This document shows positions 10,210 to 21,070 of a DNA stretch of 64,000 bases, piece by piece. Source of the DNA: Boesenbergia rotunda (Eukaryota > Streptophyta > Magnoliopsida > Zingiberales > Zingiberaceae); the NCBI GenBank assembly GCA_024364735.1, contig JAGFNQ010004005.1, positions 56,238 through 120,237 of the forward strand. The letters are read 5' to 3'. How positions within the stretch are numbered: position 1 is the stretch's first letter; the number at the start of each line of letters is the position of its first letter. Below the pieces are notes generated by a model that was given only the letters and a program-made list of their open reading frames with translations, was not told the DNA's origin and searched no databases. Both the position numbers and the translations under genes were made by a program.

Positions 10210-10891
10210 ACTATTCAATAACACAAACGCAATTTCAACATCCACCGGCACGTGACTTCACCACCCGCAATATCAGGGCACGTGACTATGAATACTCATG
10301 ATATAAACGCAACCTCCTAGTTTGCGGCTATATCACCACCCTCGTAGCGGTTTCGGAGAGAAATCCGGCACGTGACTATGAATACTCATGATACAACTTT
10401 GACTTCCATTAAACAGTGAAAAATGCTTTTAAAATATCTCTAAAATTTTAAGAATATAAAAAAGCCTTTTCTTCTTTAATACTCGAGAGATTAGATGGTA
10501 ATTTGAAAGGACGAAATAAATATTTTAAAATTGAAGGAGATATTATTTTATATTTAAACAGGGTCTTATAAAAGTTTGTTAAACTTTAGGGTGATTTCGA
10601 GATAAAGTTTTATGATATATAATTAAATGGTGTCTTGTAGAAATCTTTATGTGCCAAATCAGCACATTAAAATAGAGATGGCCAGAACTCGAAATCCGTT
10701 TCCCTGCGATTTGCTCGCATCACGGCCGTCGAACGCCGTTCCCCTTTCCCTTGGGGTCCCGAACGGCGCCGACGACTCCCACTGCAGTCTCTCATCTTCT
10801 CGACTATAAAAACTAGCATTTTCTTAATCATTTCCTCGACGAATCATTCGGCTCCGAGGCGAGCGTCGAGCGATAGAGAAGACTCAGCGGC
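10210..10891 (+). promoter_or_regulatory. Upstream region of the ataxin-10 homologue
   Basis: Three CACGTG G-box hexamers lie at 10249, 10279 and 10369. The last two are part of a duplicated segment of about 27 bases (10277-10303 and 10367-10393) containing GGCACGTGACTATG. A TATA box, TATAAAA, is at 10805-10811, about 80 bases before the ATG, which leaves room for a short GC-rich 5' leader. G-boxes bind bZIP and bHLH factors in plants; any light or ABA response here is inference. Confidence 0.5.
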
Positions 10892-12753
10892 ATGGCAACC
10901 CACCTCGGCGACGAGGGCGACACTCTCGAAACCCTAGAACACCTTCTCCAAGTTTCGCAGACCGCCGCTGGCCGCGCCCGCCTCAACGCCGAAGGAACCC
11001 TCACCGCGGTTCTCCGCCGCCTTTCCTCCTCCCCCTCGCCGCTCCTCCTCCCCCGCCTTTACCTCGTGCGCAACCTCTGCTACTGCGACCATGCCAACCA
11101 GGAAGCCTTCCTCGCTGCTGGCGGCCTCGATCGGGTCGCCTCCGCCCTCATCGGCGAGCCGTCGGTCAGCATGGAAATCGTCCGGATGGTGCTTCAGGTC
11201 TTGGCAAGCGTCGCCGCAGGTGGCGAGGCGCACATGGACGCCGTGTGGGCTCGGTTCTTCCCCTTCTGGTTCCGCGAGATTTCTAGGTCGAGCGACCCTG
11301 CCATCTGCGATGCCCTCTGCGGGGTCTTGAACACGTGCTGTACTGCAGGGGAATGGCGCCGGAGGCTGAGCGAACTCTGCGAGCTCGAGAGGGGATTACC
11401 TATTCTCTTGAACATCGTCATCACCATGTCCGGAGGTCAGTTTCTACCGTTTGTCTGCTGCAATGTTTATATCTTTCTCAGAAGTTAAAATATTTTGGCA
11501 TTCTAAACCCTAGTCTCAGGCTATGATACTATTTTCTTAATCTTGAAACCTAATAGTGTCTGGCACAAAACAATATCCTCTTTCTATTTGATTTGCCTTT
11601 GAATTCCTAGTCCTCGTATATCAGCAACGCAAAATTTCAATTCTAGTGGTTTTAGGGCAAATATTGTAAATGTGTTAAATAAAAGGCGAATTTCTTAGCT
11701 TGATCCAGATTCGTTCTGCCTAATCCTTATTTTAGTGTTTATGCTGACAAAATCCAAAGTGAGTTTTTGCTTGACATGTACTTTTAATATCCTCTACTCT
11801 AGGACCCCTTTTCACTTTATTATATTATTATTATTATTATTTCTTTGCTTCTCTCTGTAATTTAATCTGAAATGCTCTGTAGGTTGCGTTTGTGTTATTG
11901 AAGTTTTGTCATCATTTTGCATTAAATTGCAGTTTGTGTTCTTCAAAAAGAAGCGTATTTCTACTGGCTCCTAGGTAAAGTTTGTATCGAGGAAACATAT
12001 TTTACCCTTGTATTCCAGGGCTTAAGCTCAGTTAATATCATTGGCATTGCGAGTTGTGGTGTTGACTTCACCAAAGAGCAAATCTTCCTTCTTGAAACAC
12101 TACTAGATGGCATTCCCTCTTTTCCCATTTCCAAGAATTTTGCACTTGGTGTTCTTCAAATATTGATAGAAGCTTATACTATTACCACTGCTAGTTCCTT
12201 AACCAAATCTGATGCTGAGTCTGGTCATACAAACACTGCCATACAGTACTTACTCCTGATGCTGAGGGACATATGTTCTTGTAAACAACGTTTAACATCC
12301 ACCGAGGACCCTGCTGACTTATTTCAATGTGAAGATCTAATAGAGCTTCTTTTAAGATTTCTTCGGGAACTCCATCCCCCAATCACTGCTGATAATCAAG
12401 AAATACAGCATTTGTCAAACTCAAAATTGGCCCCATACCAAGGTTTTCAGAAAGATGTAGTATCTGTCATTTGCACTTATTTACATGGAAGAAAGCACGT
12501 TCAAGATGAGATCAGAAAGCAGGATGGAATCCCTCTGCTACTGCAACAGTGCATTTTGGATGAATGTTATCCTTACATGAGGAAAATTGCCACATTAACT
12601 ATACGAAACTTGCTGGAAGGTAATGTAGCCAACCAGTATGAAGTTGCCCAACTTGAGTTGAAAGAGCCTGTCATCACACCTCAAATTGCTCAAATGGGAC
12701 TGAGGGTGGAAATAGACGAGGACACTCAGCGTCCAAAGTTGGTAAATATTTTG
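10892..12753 (+). CDS. Ataxin-10 homologue (exons 10892-11435 and 11975-12753; 3' end unresolved)
   Basis: Exon 1 starts MATHLGDEGDTLETLEHLLQ and is GC-rich. It ends at 11435 before GTCAGT. The intron acceptor that keeps frame is TAG at 11974, giving exon 2 with CIEETYFTLVFQGLSSVN through to EDTQRPKLVNIL and a strong GTAAGT donor at 12754. The two exons encode 441 residues, close to the roughly 475 of animal ataxin-10. Armadillo-like helical repeats are evident, for example LYLVRNLCYCDHANQEAFLA near residue 50 and the conserved C-terminal ataxin-10 domain with DGIPLLLQQCILDECYPYMR and TIRNLLEGN. Ataxin-10 is a cytoplasmic ARM-repeat protein; in Arabidopsis a homologue is reported to matter for embryo-sac or embryo development. 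The last coding exon is small and lies beyond a long intron. Candidates are 18652 (after TAG, short frame to TGA) and 19052 (after TTCTACAG, VQEGSYG then stop); both fit the phase. The gene appears intact. Confidence 0.85.
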
Positions 12754-13091
12754 GTAAGTTCCTATATACATCTTTAACGTACATAATTAGTAAGGAAATA
12801 AATGATAACACTCAGCCTTCATTCCACTTGTTTGCTTTAAGACTATTTTTGAAGTTTCTATAGTAACTCTCTGGTACTGCTTGTTTGTGAGGTTGGCATG
12901 GCAAATCTTTACAACAAAAAAAAAAGGGTTGCCATGTTGGTTATGGATAATTTTGCACAAGGCATGGATGTTATGCAAAGCAATAACTCGATTTGGATGC
13001 TCAAACTTTGGCACAATGCATATATGAATTTGACTTGCATGTAGCATTTCCTAGGCTAATGAGAGTGCGGAGTTGTTGGGATGCTCTTGGT

Positions 13092-13667
13092 TAGGGATGG
13101 AAATAGGCCAAGCGGCTGTCAGGGCCTGTGGCCTGGCCTGTATTTGGTCTAGCCTGGCCTAGCCTATTTAAAAATAAAATAATACTCAGGTCCGTTTGAA
13201 AGCTTGTTTTTCTTATCAGGTCAGGCCCAGACTCAATATAAAGACTATCAAGCCTGACAGGCTGGCCTGGGCCTGTTAAAATTATATTATATAAATTGTC
13301 AAAATGACTTAATTAAGATTCGAACCTTAGTCTTCTTACAAGGAAGACCTTATCTACCACCTCACTTGCCAGTACACCATAAATCTCTTTTAGTTGTAAT
13401 ATACATATTTTATATATTTATGGTATCTTTAGCTAATTTGTTAAATTAGTATTTTGGATAGCCGAATTGAATTGTTATATTTTATATATTAGAAGTATTT
13501 TGGATAACCGAATTAAATTACAAGCTTTGTAAACAGGCCGCAGGCCAGGCTTAAGCCAAGAACAAAGCCTATAACAGACCACAGGCCAGGCTCAGGCCAG
13601 TTTGTTATTATACAGGCCCGACCTGTTAAGGTAAAAGCCTGGCCTGGCTGGCTTGTTTCCATCCCTA
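13092..13667. mobile_element. hAT-like MITE, 8-bp TSD CTCTTGGT
   Basis: The 576-bp element starts TAGGGATGGAAATAGGCC and ends GGCTTGTTTCCATCCCTA, which are inverted copies with few mismatches. It is flanked by perfect 8-bp direct repeats CTCTTGGT at 13084-13091 and 13668-13675, the hAT superfamily hallmark. The interior is rich in GGCCTGGCC and related inverted motifs and encodes nothing. It lies in the putative 3' intron of the ataxin-10 homologue. Confidence 0.85.
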
Positions 13668-15604
13668 CTCTTGGTGTTAACTTTGATGTAATTAGATAAA
13701 AACCATACAGTATGAATTGTGTTCAATCCTAAGAATGGCAATGCAATCTAGACTACTTTACTGACTTTTTTTTTTGGAATATGAGTAGAAAAAAGACATT
13801 TCCTAAATGGAATAAGAGGATAGACTACAACAACCAAAGAAAGTAGTAAATTCCGTCTCCTATAACATGGTGCTTTTCCTCCTAGAGGGGCAGAATTAGT
13901 TGTTTTAGATGATATGAATAAAACCATAATTTTCTGAGGCTGACAATGGTAGTCAGGAATGCCATGAATACCTTGGATCTTATGATGTTGGGATCCAAAT
14001 TAACTTAGATGATTGAGATAGTAGGTAGGATCTAGTTACGTCAAGATTTTATGAACCTATGTCCTGATTCTATGCTGCCGTATTGTTCCCATGTAGGATC
14101 TGGAATTTAACAATCTTTACTTAACGAATATATATTTACAATCACATAGCATTTAAAGCTTGACATCAGTAGACATCTACCTTTTTCATGTCATGGTATT
14201 GGATAAAGGTTTCTTTTATATGATATTCTTTTAACTTCCAATTGGGAGAGTCCTATTTAGTCTTGTCATTGTCATTGATCTATAATTGTCACTCATCTTA
14301 ATAAATTTCTACTTGCTATATAAAGATGCATACTTTATGAATTATATTGCACTTATCATATATTTTCTTTATTAATAAATTAGTAATGTTTAATGTTATT
14401 AAAATGATAAGTTTAAATTGTCACCAATGCTACCATATATCAAAATTTAGCACATATGATAAATTCTAAATTTAGAAGTTAATTCTTATGATAAATTAAA
14501 ATTTTCAATCAGTTTTAAATATTTTATAATTATGATTGTGATCCTATAATTTGAGCCTTAATGTTGTGGTTGCTTAATGCTAAAAGAAAGCAAATCAGAG
14601 AATAAGGGAATAAAAAAGGAAATGAATAGCTCAACACTTCGTTTACTTGTCTTATATGATGAAATGAAAGAAGAGGGAAAATAACAATTTCACCCTTTTC
14701 TTCCTCGCCTTTCTTAAGTACATAAGTTTGCTTGCAAACAAGGTTGTAAAAATCACTCAAATCCACTTGCCCAGTGAGCTCCACACATTGTATGAACTTT
14801 GACGTCATTCACCATATGAGTTCCAACACCTTCCACTAAATGATCTCAGTTACTTGTCCACATCGCCGCCAAAGCTTTGATTCCGTTTACCGCTCGCTCC
14901 AACAAATCCTGCTACTGATCAAGCTCTGAAGTCAACCTTAAGCTCTGATGCTGTTTGCTGCCTAAGCTCTAACTGTTGCTCGACCTCCCCTTATTTGAGC
15001 TCTTTGCCTACGCAAATACTTGTCCGACCTCCTCACAGTTATTTGGAATCTGTAAAAGGAGGGAAATGCCAACTTTTTGATCGGATTCGAGGTAGGAATT
15101 TGCTTCTTCTTGCTATTCCTCAGATGTTATTTTGCCCAAATTTGATTCCACGGAATCAAATTTTGTCTTTCCTCCTAAATTTGGACAAGGTAAATAATGG
15201 GATGAATCTCAAACTTTGTGAATTCCTTTCTTTTCCTTTTAATTACTTCATAGTAAATATAACATAAATATCTCCCCCAAGTAGGATCATAGATTCATAA
15301 TCCTGATAACCTTAGCTTAGAGCAAAAATTGAAGCCATTGTCTGATGCAAATGTGTTTCATCAATATACCTACCTGACTTCTTTGTTTCTATATGACATG
15401 ACATATGGTAAGAAAAAGCAAGTTAACCTGGGTATACAGAATATATCTGTATTGCCTGGTATGCAAAAAATATCTATACCTGCCTTGGAAGTGCTACAGT
15501 ATCTGCACTGATTGTTTGTCAGATCTAGACCCAAAAATATGTACGGTGTATGGTATATGTAAGTTGGCAAATATGTTTATATCATTCATATTCCTGGCCT
15601 AGAG

Positions 15605-15693
15605 GTTGCAACCAGGACAATTAATCCATTGGTTCGACTATAAATCTAATGACTCAGAGCTGTTCCAGCGGGTTTTTATAACTATGCTTCAGG
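15605..15693 (+). other. Exon-like island of unknown origin
   Basis: After a CCTAG acceptor-like site, about 30 codons are open, including LQPGQLIHWFDYKSNDSELF. The stretch ends in CAG before GTAAGC, a good donor. It begins and ends in phase 0, compatible with the neighbouring exon. I do not recognise the peptide, and ataxin-10 proteins as I know them have no such segment. It may be an alternative exon, a relic of another gene, or chance. Confidence 0.25.
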
Positions 15694-18651
15694 TAAGCCA
15701 AAATGATTTTTCATTAACTATTTTGATTTTTGAATTGAATCTATATTAGGTTCTAAAACAATTAAAAGGGCATAATCTACTTAACTAATTTTCCTAATAA
15801 CAAAATTTATTTTACTGTCAAATATGATATATTTTTTAAAAGCTTAATTAACAAATTTTTGACAGTTTAAAGCTTTCTAATCTAAAGCTTTCTAGTTTTA
15901 ACCTATCTTAACCTTCTTTTTAAATCACATCATGCACTTGCTATTGTGGTATCATCCCAAGTTCACATTAATGATAAATGTTCTTAGGTACTAAGCAATC
16001 AAACAAGTATGCGTGAATGGCCCAATCATCCTAAAAATGTTATACTAATCTATGACAACATAACTGTTATAAGCTTATACCAAAGTTCAAAATTCTTGAT
16101 TGGATGCTTATACTAATCTTTAACTACAATTTGCACATGTACAAGCAAGTAGGAAAGCTAATCACTCTGCAAGCACTATGATTAGAGGTTCCTTAAACGA
16201 GCCAACTCTTTACCTAGGACCCCTTGTTTAAGATTTCACAAATCAACTATTTTTTTAATACTGTTGCTTACCACTATGTAAAGTTTTAAATTATTTATTC
16301 TTGCAAATAACGTTTGGTTGGCACCTTTTGTAATTTTTTAAAGATTTCAAATTATTTTATTGTGAATAACCCCTTGTTGACACTTTTTCAATGGTACTCA
16401 CTGTTGTTCCTCATGCTTTACGAAAGTGTTGGACTGTCAGCAACCCTAGGCAAGTTCCTAATGAAAGGCCCATTAATAGTAGTGATTCAAACAAGTACTA
16501 AATGGATCCACAATCATACTTTAACTCTTGTTCACCCTACAAAGCACACAGATAAACTTGCAATGATTCTAAACAAAGAGGAGCCAACCTCAAAACACAT
16601 CCAAATTACAAAAAAGGAAAAACAGAAGATAAGAGATAGGTCTGCAATGCTTAATGAGTTCACTCCATGGATAGTTTGTATCATGTGTCGATCAAGTTGG
16701 TTATTGAAGTCTTCTAGGTCAAAGCTTGCTCGGAGGTTTCAAGACTATTCAATAAACTCAAAACTTGCTCTTGAACAAAAAAGAGAGAAACTGAGCTCAA
16801 AAGCCCAATCAAACAATTAAGAAATAAGAACTTTAGGTATCTGTTGGCAGTGTATACTGTAGGTGAATTAGAGAGGTCTCAAAGCCATTGAGTCTGAATA
16901 AAAAAAATATAGCATTCTGAGAACTAGTGTAACAGTTAGATTAGACAAAGGTTTAAAGGACATATTGATTAGTTGGCATCTTCTGTGACTGACGAGTTGT
17001 CTGTGCGAGATCCTGCCACTTAAGATCTCTAATAGTGGGAAAGACAAGTGGGTGGGGAGAAAATTTCGAGTCTTTAGGCTGGATTAATAGAACCCGCCTA
17101 TGTTTGGACTATGATAACCCAACTCTGTCTTGGTCTTATCTTGAATACTATCAGAGGCATACTGAAGGAGGAGATAGAGTCCTAGTTGTTCTTATGACTT
17201 CTACCTTACATTTCTTACCTATTTGCTGCCTAAGTTTCGTTGTGAGATCAACATAATGAACTTGCTCTATGTAGTCTCCCACCAAGCAGATCAAACATCT
17301 CATTGATCTCTTGTTTAGACAGACAAATCCTCTATTATTATTTAATAACTTTATGTTAATAATTGTTTAATTAAGTTATTCTTTATTGACTACTTCAGGT
17401 ATTAGTTGTATGTCGACTAGATTATACAATATGATGTTTTTCCTTTTAGGAATATGAACTTGATAATAACGTCATATTATTTGCTAATTTAACCTAGCAT
17501 TATTTTCCATTTTTTGATATTACTCAATTGGTACGGCTGATATTGACGACCATATCGGTGTCAACTTCGGTATTGTTTGTAACCTCGATTTCAGTTTTGG
17601 TATTGATCCCAATTCAAGTTGATACTATAATGGTGTTGACTCATATTGCACACATAATGGTCTCAGTTTGTCTGGTCGTGCTGAACTTACAGTATTGCAA
17701 GGATTTGCAATTTCTACATTCATTTTGATATAATCCTGTAATTCCAGCTCTTTTATAAATACTCATCCATCTATAATTTCATTCATTAAAATTATGACAA
17801 TGAACTTTTAGGGGTCATTAAGTTTTTTACACTACCTGATTGCCAACTCCTGTGTATGCTAATCTACCTGGACATTTCCATAAGAAAGCTTGTTCGGGTT
17901 GAATTGTACATCGGGAAAAAAAAAATGAAAGATGGTATGTGATATCATTTCTTTCATTGATAGTTCTCTAAAAAATATTTGAGAATTCTCATTTTTTTAG
18001 TTACTGCTCTGATGAGATTAAGATTTGAAACTTAAACATGTTATATTTCGTATAAGATTCTTATAATTTCTTTAATTTAATAGCATGCATATTAAGATTT
18101 TTTGATTAATTAATCTCTTTATAGATTCTTTTTAATTTTACCATGCATGTTTAATAGGTATGATGTTTATGGTCGTGTACTTGTTTTTTAAATCTTGTAT
18201 TACATCTTTGCTATCTACGCACTCCTTGTTAATCGTGTCATACTTTGTATCAGTGGTAGTGTATCATATTAGACTACATAGGCCAAAATGTTAAGGATCC
18301 TGTGTCATCCTCAGACTGCATCATACTCAAATCTACGATTGAGGTTTTTGCCCACTAGAGACCAATATGGATTCATGAAGTGATGAATTGTTTATTTCTG
18401 TCCTCTCTGTATGGCAGTGGTAGTTGAAATTGGATTATTCTAGTAGGAAATGGCTTTTCTTGCTTGGATGCCTATTAGATGTGTTGGTGATTCATACTCA
18501 AGTTCTCGTCAACTAAACACCCTTCTATTCTTTCATAGTCGAAATATGTTTTTTTATGCACCGTTGAATATTAATGCAATACTATAAGATTCAAGAACTA
18601 TTGAAATGCTAATTTTTCTAGTTATTGCATATAACTAATATGTATAATGTA

Positions 18652-19130
18652 GGATGGATGGATGCAAGAGGGAGGAACAAGGTGGATAAAAGAATGAAAC
18701 ACAATGATAAAGCACTAGTGAAATGGATCATAAACTTGTCCATTCACATCGACTTATACCATTTAAGCAATTAAACCTTCAAGGAGTCTTTGAATGGATA
18801 AACTAAGGCAATGTAATTGCATCACTATAAGACAACAAACTTTCATAGCTAAGCTTGAGTCTCAAAGTTCAATTATCTTTTCGCCCAACTCCATGATTGT
18901 GCATGGATGCATTGAAGGCCATGGATCAGCAATTGAGGTTTACGTGTGCAGATATCTAGGCACTATCATTTGGGTATCTAAAGTATGAACTATTTATCAA
19001 AATTTGTGGTATTGCAGATGCTTACTTGAGTATACTGGTTTTTGTTCTACAGGTCCAAGAAGGCAGTTATGGTTGATATTCGCACTGATCAGAAATTGCC
19101 TTTGTACTCGAGAAGCTATATGAGATTCTC
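18652..19130 (+). other. Candidate terminal exon(s) and 3' UTR of the ataxin-10 homologue
   Basis: Two acceptor sites in the right phase are followed by short frames: AATGTAG before 18652, opening DGWMQEGGTRWIKE then stop, and the stronger TTTTTGTTCTACAG before 19052, opening VQEGSYG then stop. I cannot decide between them from sequence alone. No further coding signal appears before the next MITE. Confidence 0.3.
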
Positions 19131-19637
19131 CTAATTGGATAAACAATGGATCGCCCTCGCGTCAATGAGACCATATAGTTTTTGTATCTCATTTATTCCC
19201 GCTTTTGTAAGGGCCTCATTGTTCATGCATATGTTGGAGAAAGAAAAGTTGAACTTTACAAACTTTATTATGGTACATAATCCCGCTTACAGGAGTTGTT
19301 TTTTTTTTCTCTTAATTGTTTTTGTTGTTTTCTTAAGCCGTAACAAACTATCTGGAAAGCTGTTTGTACATATCCGACAATTTGCAAGACATGATATCTC
19401 AAGTATCTCTCTTGTATCTCAAGTATCTCTTAAGTTTTTGGATTTATATATGGAGCATTGATTCATGAATCATTATTTATTTATTTATGCTGGACCATAA
19501 TTTATGTAAGATTATATTGATTAAGAAATATTTTTTTATTATATTAATTAATTTTATATTTTGCTCTTCTTTTTTATATATATTTTTTATATTTTTCATA
19601 ATATTTCTGGGATTTAAAAGAAATTTTTATAAAATGG

Positions 19638-20054
19638 TAGGGGTGAGCAAAATTCGGTTCAAACCGAATTAATCGAACCGAACCGACCGAATTTTGAAAT
19701 TCGGTTCGGTTAATTCGGTTTTCGGTTTTTTTTTTCGAAATTCGGTTCGGTTTTCGGTTAATTCGGTTCGGTTTTCGGTTTTCAATTTGTAATTCGGTTA
19801 AACCGAATAAACCGAATAAGAATATTAATTTAATTATTTTTATTTAAAAATATAATTAAATAAAATAAAATCTTGGGTTTTTTAATTAAAATCGAATAAA
19901 ATTTTAAAAATTCGGTCAAATCGGTTAATTCGGTTAAAAACCGAATTAACCGATTTTTTTTCGGTTCGGTTTTTTTAAAAAAAAAATTCGGTTTATTCGG
20001 TTTTCGATCTATTCGGTTTGGTTCGATTCGGTTTTAACCGAATACTCACCCCTA
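19638..20054. mobile_element. hAT-like MITE rich in TTCGGTT, 8-bp TSD TAAAATGG
   Basis: The 417-bp element has ends TAGGGGTGAGCAAAATTCGG and its inverted counterpart CCGAATACTCACCCCTA. Perfect 8-bp repeats TAAAATGG flank it at 19630-19637 and 20055-20062. The interior is dense in TTCGGTT and AACCGAA, so most of the element can fold back on itself. It is non-coding. Confidence 0.85.
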
Positions 20055-20062
20055 TAAAATGG

Positions 20063-21012
20063 TGATGAAATATGTTATATTACGTGGATTGATACACAAG
20101 ATAGTGATGAAGATCGAAGGTGTGATTAGATGGGGGTGAATAGTTGGTTATCCTTAATTTTTTCGGTTTTCTTATGTATTTGTTAGTGTGCACGTAGAAT
20201 AATAATTAAACTAAAATTAATAAAAAAAAGTGAAATCAATTTACATAATTCGGAGATAAAGTTTTTATTTTATGAGATCCTGATCTATTGATGGATGATT
20301 TCTCGGATGAATAGGTATATTAAACAAGGAAGATGAAAAAAAAACGTAGTTAATAATAATAATAAAATAATATAAAATTTATTTAAATATAAATAATAAT
20401 ATAATAAGGATAAAATTTAATGAAGTAGAAGGATACACATAAGTCATCTATTTAAAATGTGCACAGTGTATTATTATGCACGCAGAATATCAATTACATT
20501 TTTTTGTTAAAAAATATAAAACGAGTATGCACCCTAACTCTAAATCTTAAAAAAAAACACACACTCTAAATATTAAATCCTAACCCTAAAATTAAAGAAA
20601 ATTAAGCACAATAAATATTGTACCGTAAACTCTAAAACATTACACATAATTAATACTAAATCTTAAATTCAAAGTATTTTTTTTTAAAAAAGTGCTTTTT
20701 TAGCTTTAAAAAAACAGGATATCATGCACAGTCACATTCCGTGCAGCGTTGGATATGATATTCTTTATATATATATTCAGTTGATTTAATTTTTATAATC
20801 TTAAATTTGAAGTAAATCTTAAGGTAAAGGAATGAATGTGTGGCAAGATTTCAAAGGGCATTTGCATCATTTCAGATAGTCACTCTTTTACACAATGAAT
20901 CGACTATTTGGAATAATTTACAGATCAAAATAAATTACACGAGGTCTGGGAAACCATTTGCACATATGAAGATGCCATTTTTATTGTTTCTATACTTCAG
21001 CTAGATGCATGG
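20063..21012. other. AT-rich intergenic region
   Basis: No gene is seen. Around 20530-20600 there are scattered CCCTAA-type telomere-like motifs, too degenerate and few to call an interstitial telomere. GTGCACAGTGTATTATTATG near 20459 and ATGCACAGTCACATTCCGTG near 20724 resemble the ends of a decayed transposon, but without clear TSDs. Confidence 0.4.
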
Positions 21013-21070
21013 CTAGCTTTGTTATTCCTCCCTTCCAATTTCTCACAATTAACACTTTTAATTTTTTGCT

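Larger units (their letters stand above)
12754..18651 (+). other. Long 3' intron or downstream non-coding region of the ataxin-10 homologue
   Basis: After the exon 2 donor there are nearly 6 kb of AT-rich sequence with no long conserved frame. It holds one MITE (13092-13667) and one exon-like island (15605-15693). An open frame at 16314-16820 has no recognisable family features. If either candidate terminal exon is right, this is one intron. Confidence 0.5.

Noticed and set aside
9992..10210. Plus-strand 72-codon frame
   Set aside because: Antisense shadow of the NRS/ER fragment, which gives clear family motifs on the minus strand.
10892..11488. Single-exon 198-residue protein
   Set aside because: It reads past the GTCAGT donor into the intron; the last 17 residues are intronic.
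16314..16820. 168-codon open frame in the putative intron
   Set aside because: No recognisable motif, no coding-like composition and no splice context; left as unexplained sequence.
20525..20605. Interstitial telomere repeat
   Set aside because: Only a few degenerate CCCTAA words separated by unrelated AT-rich sequence.
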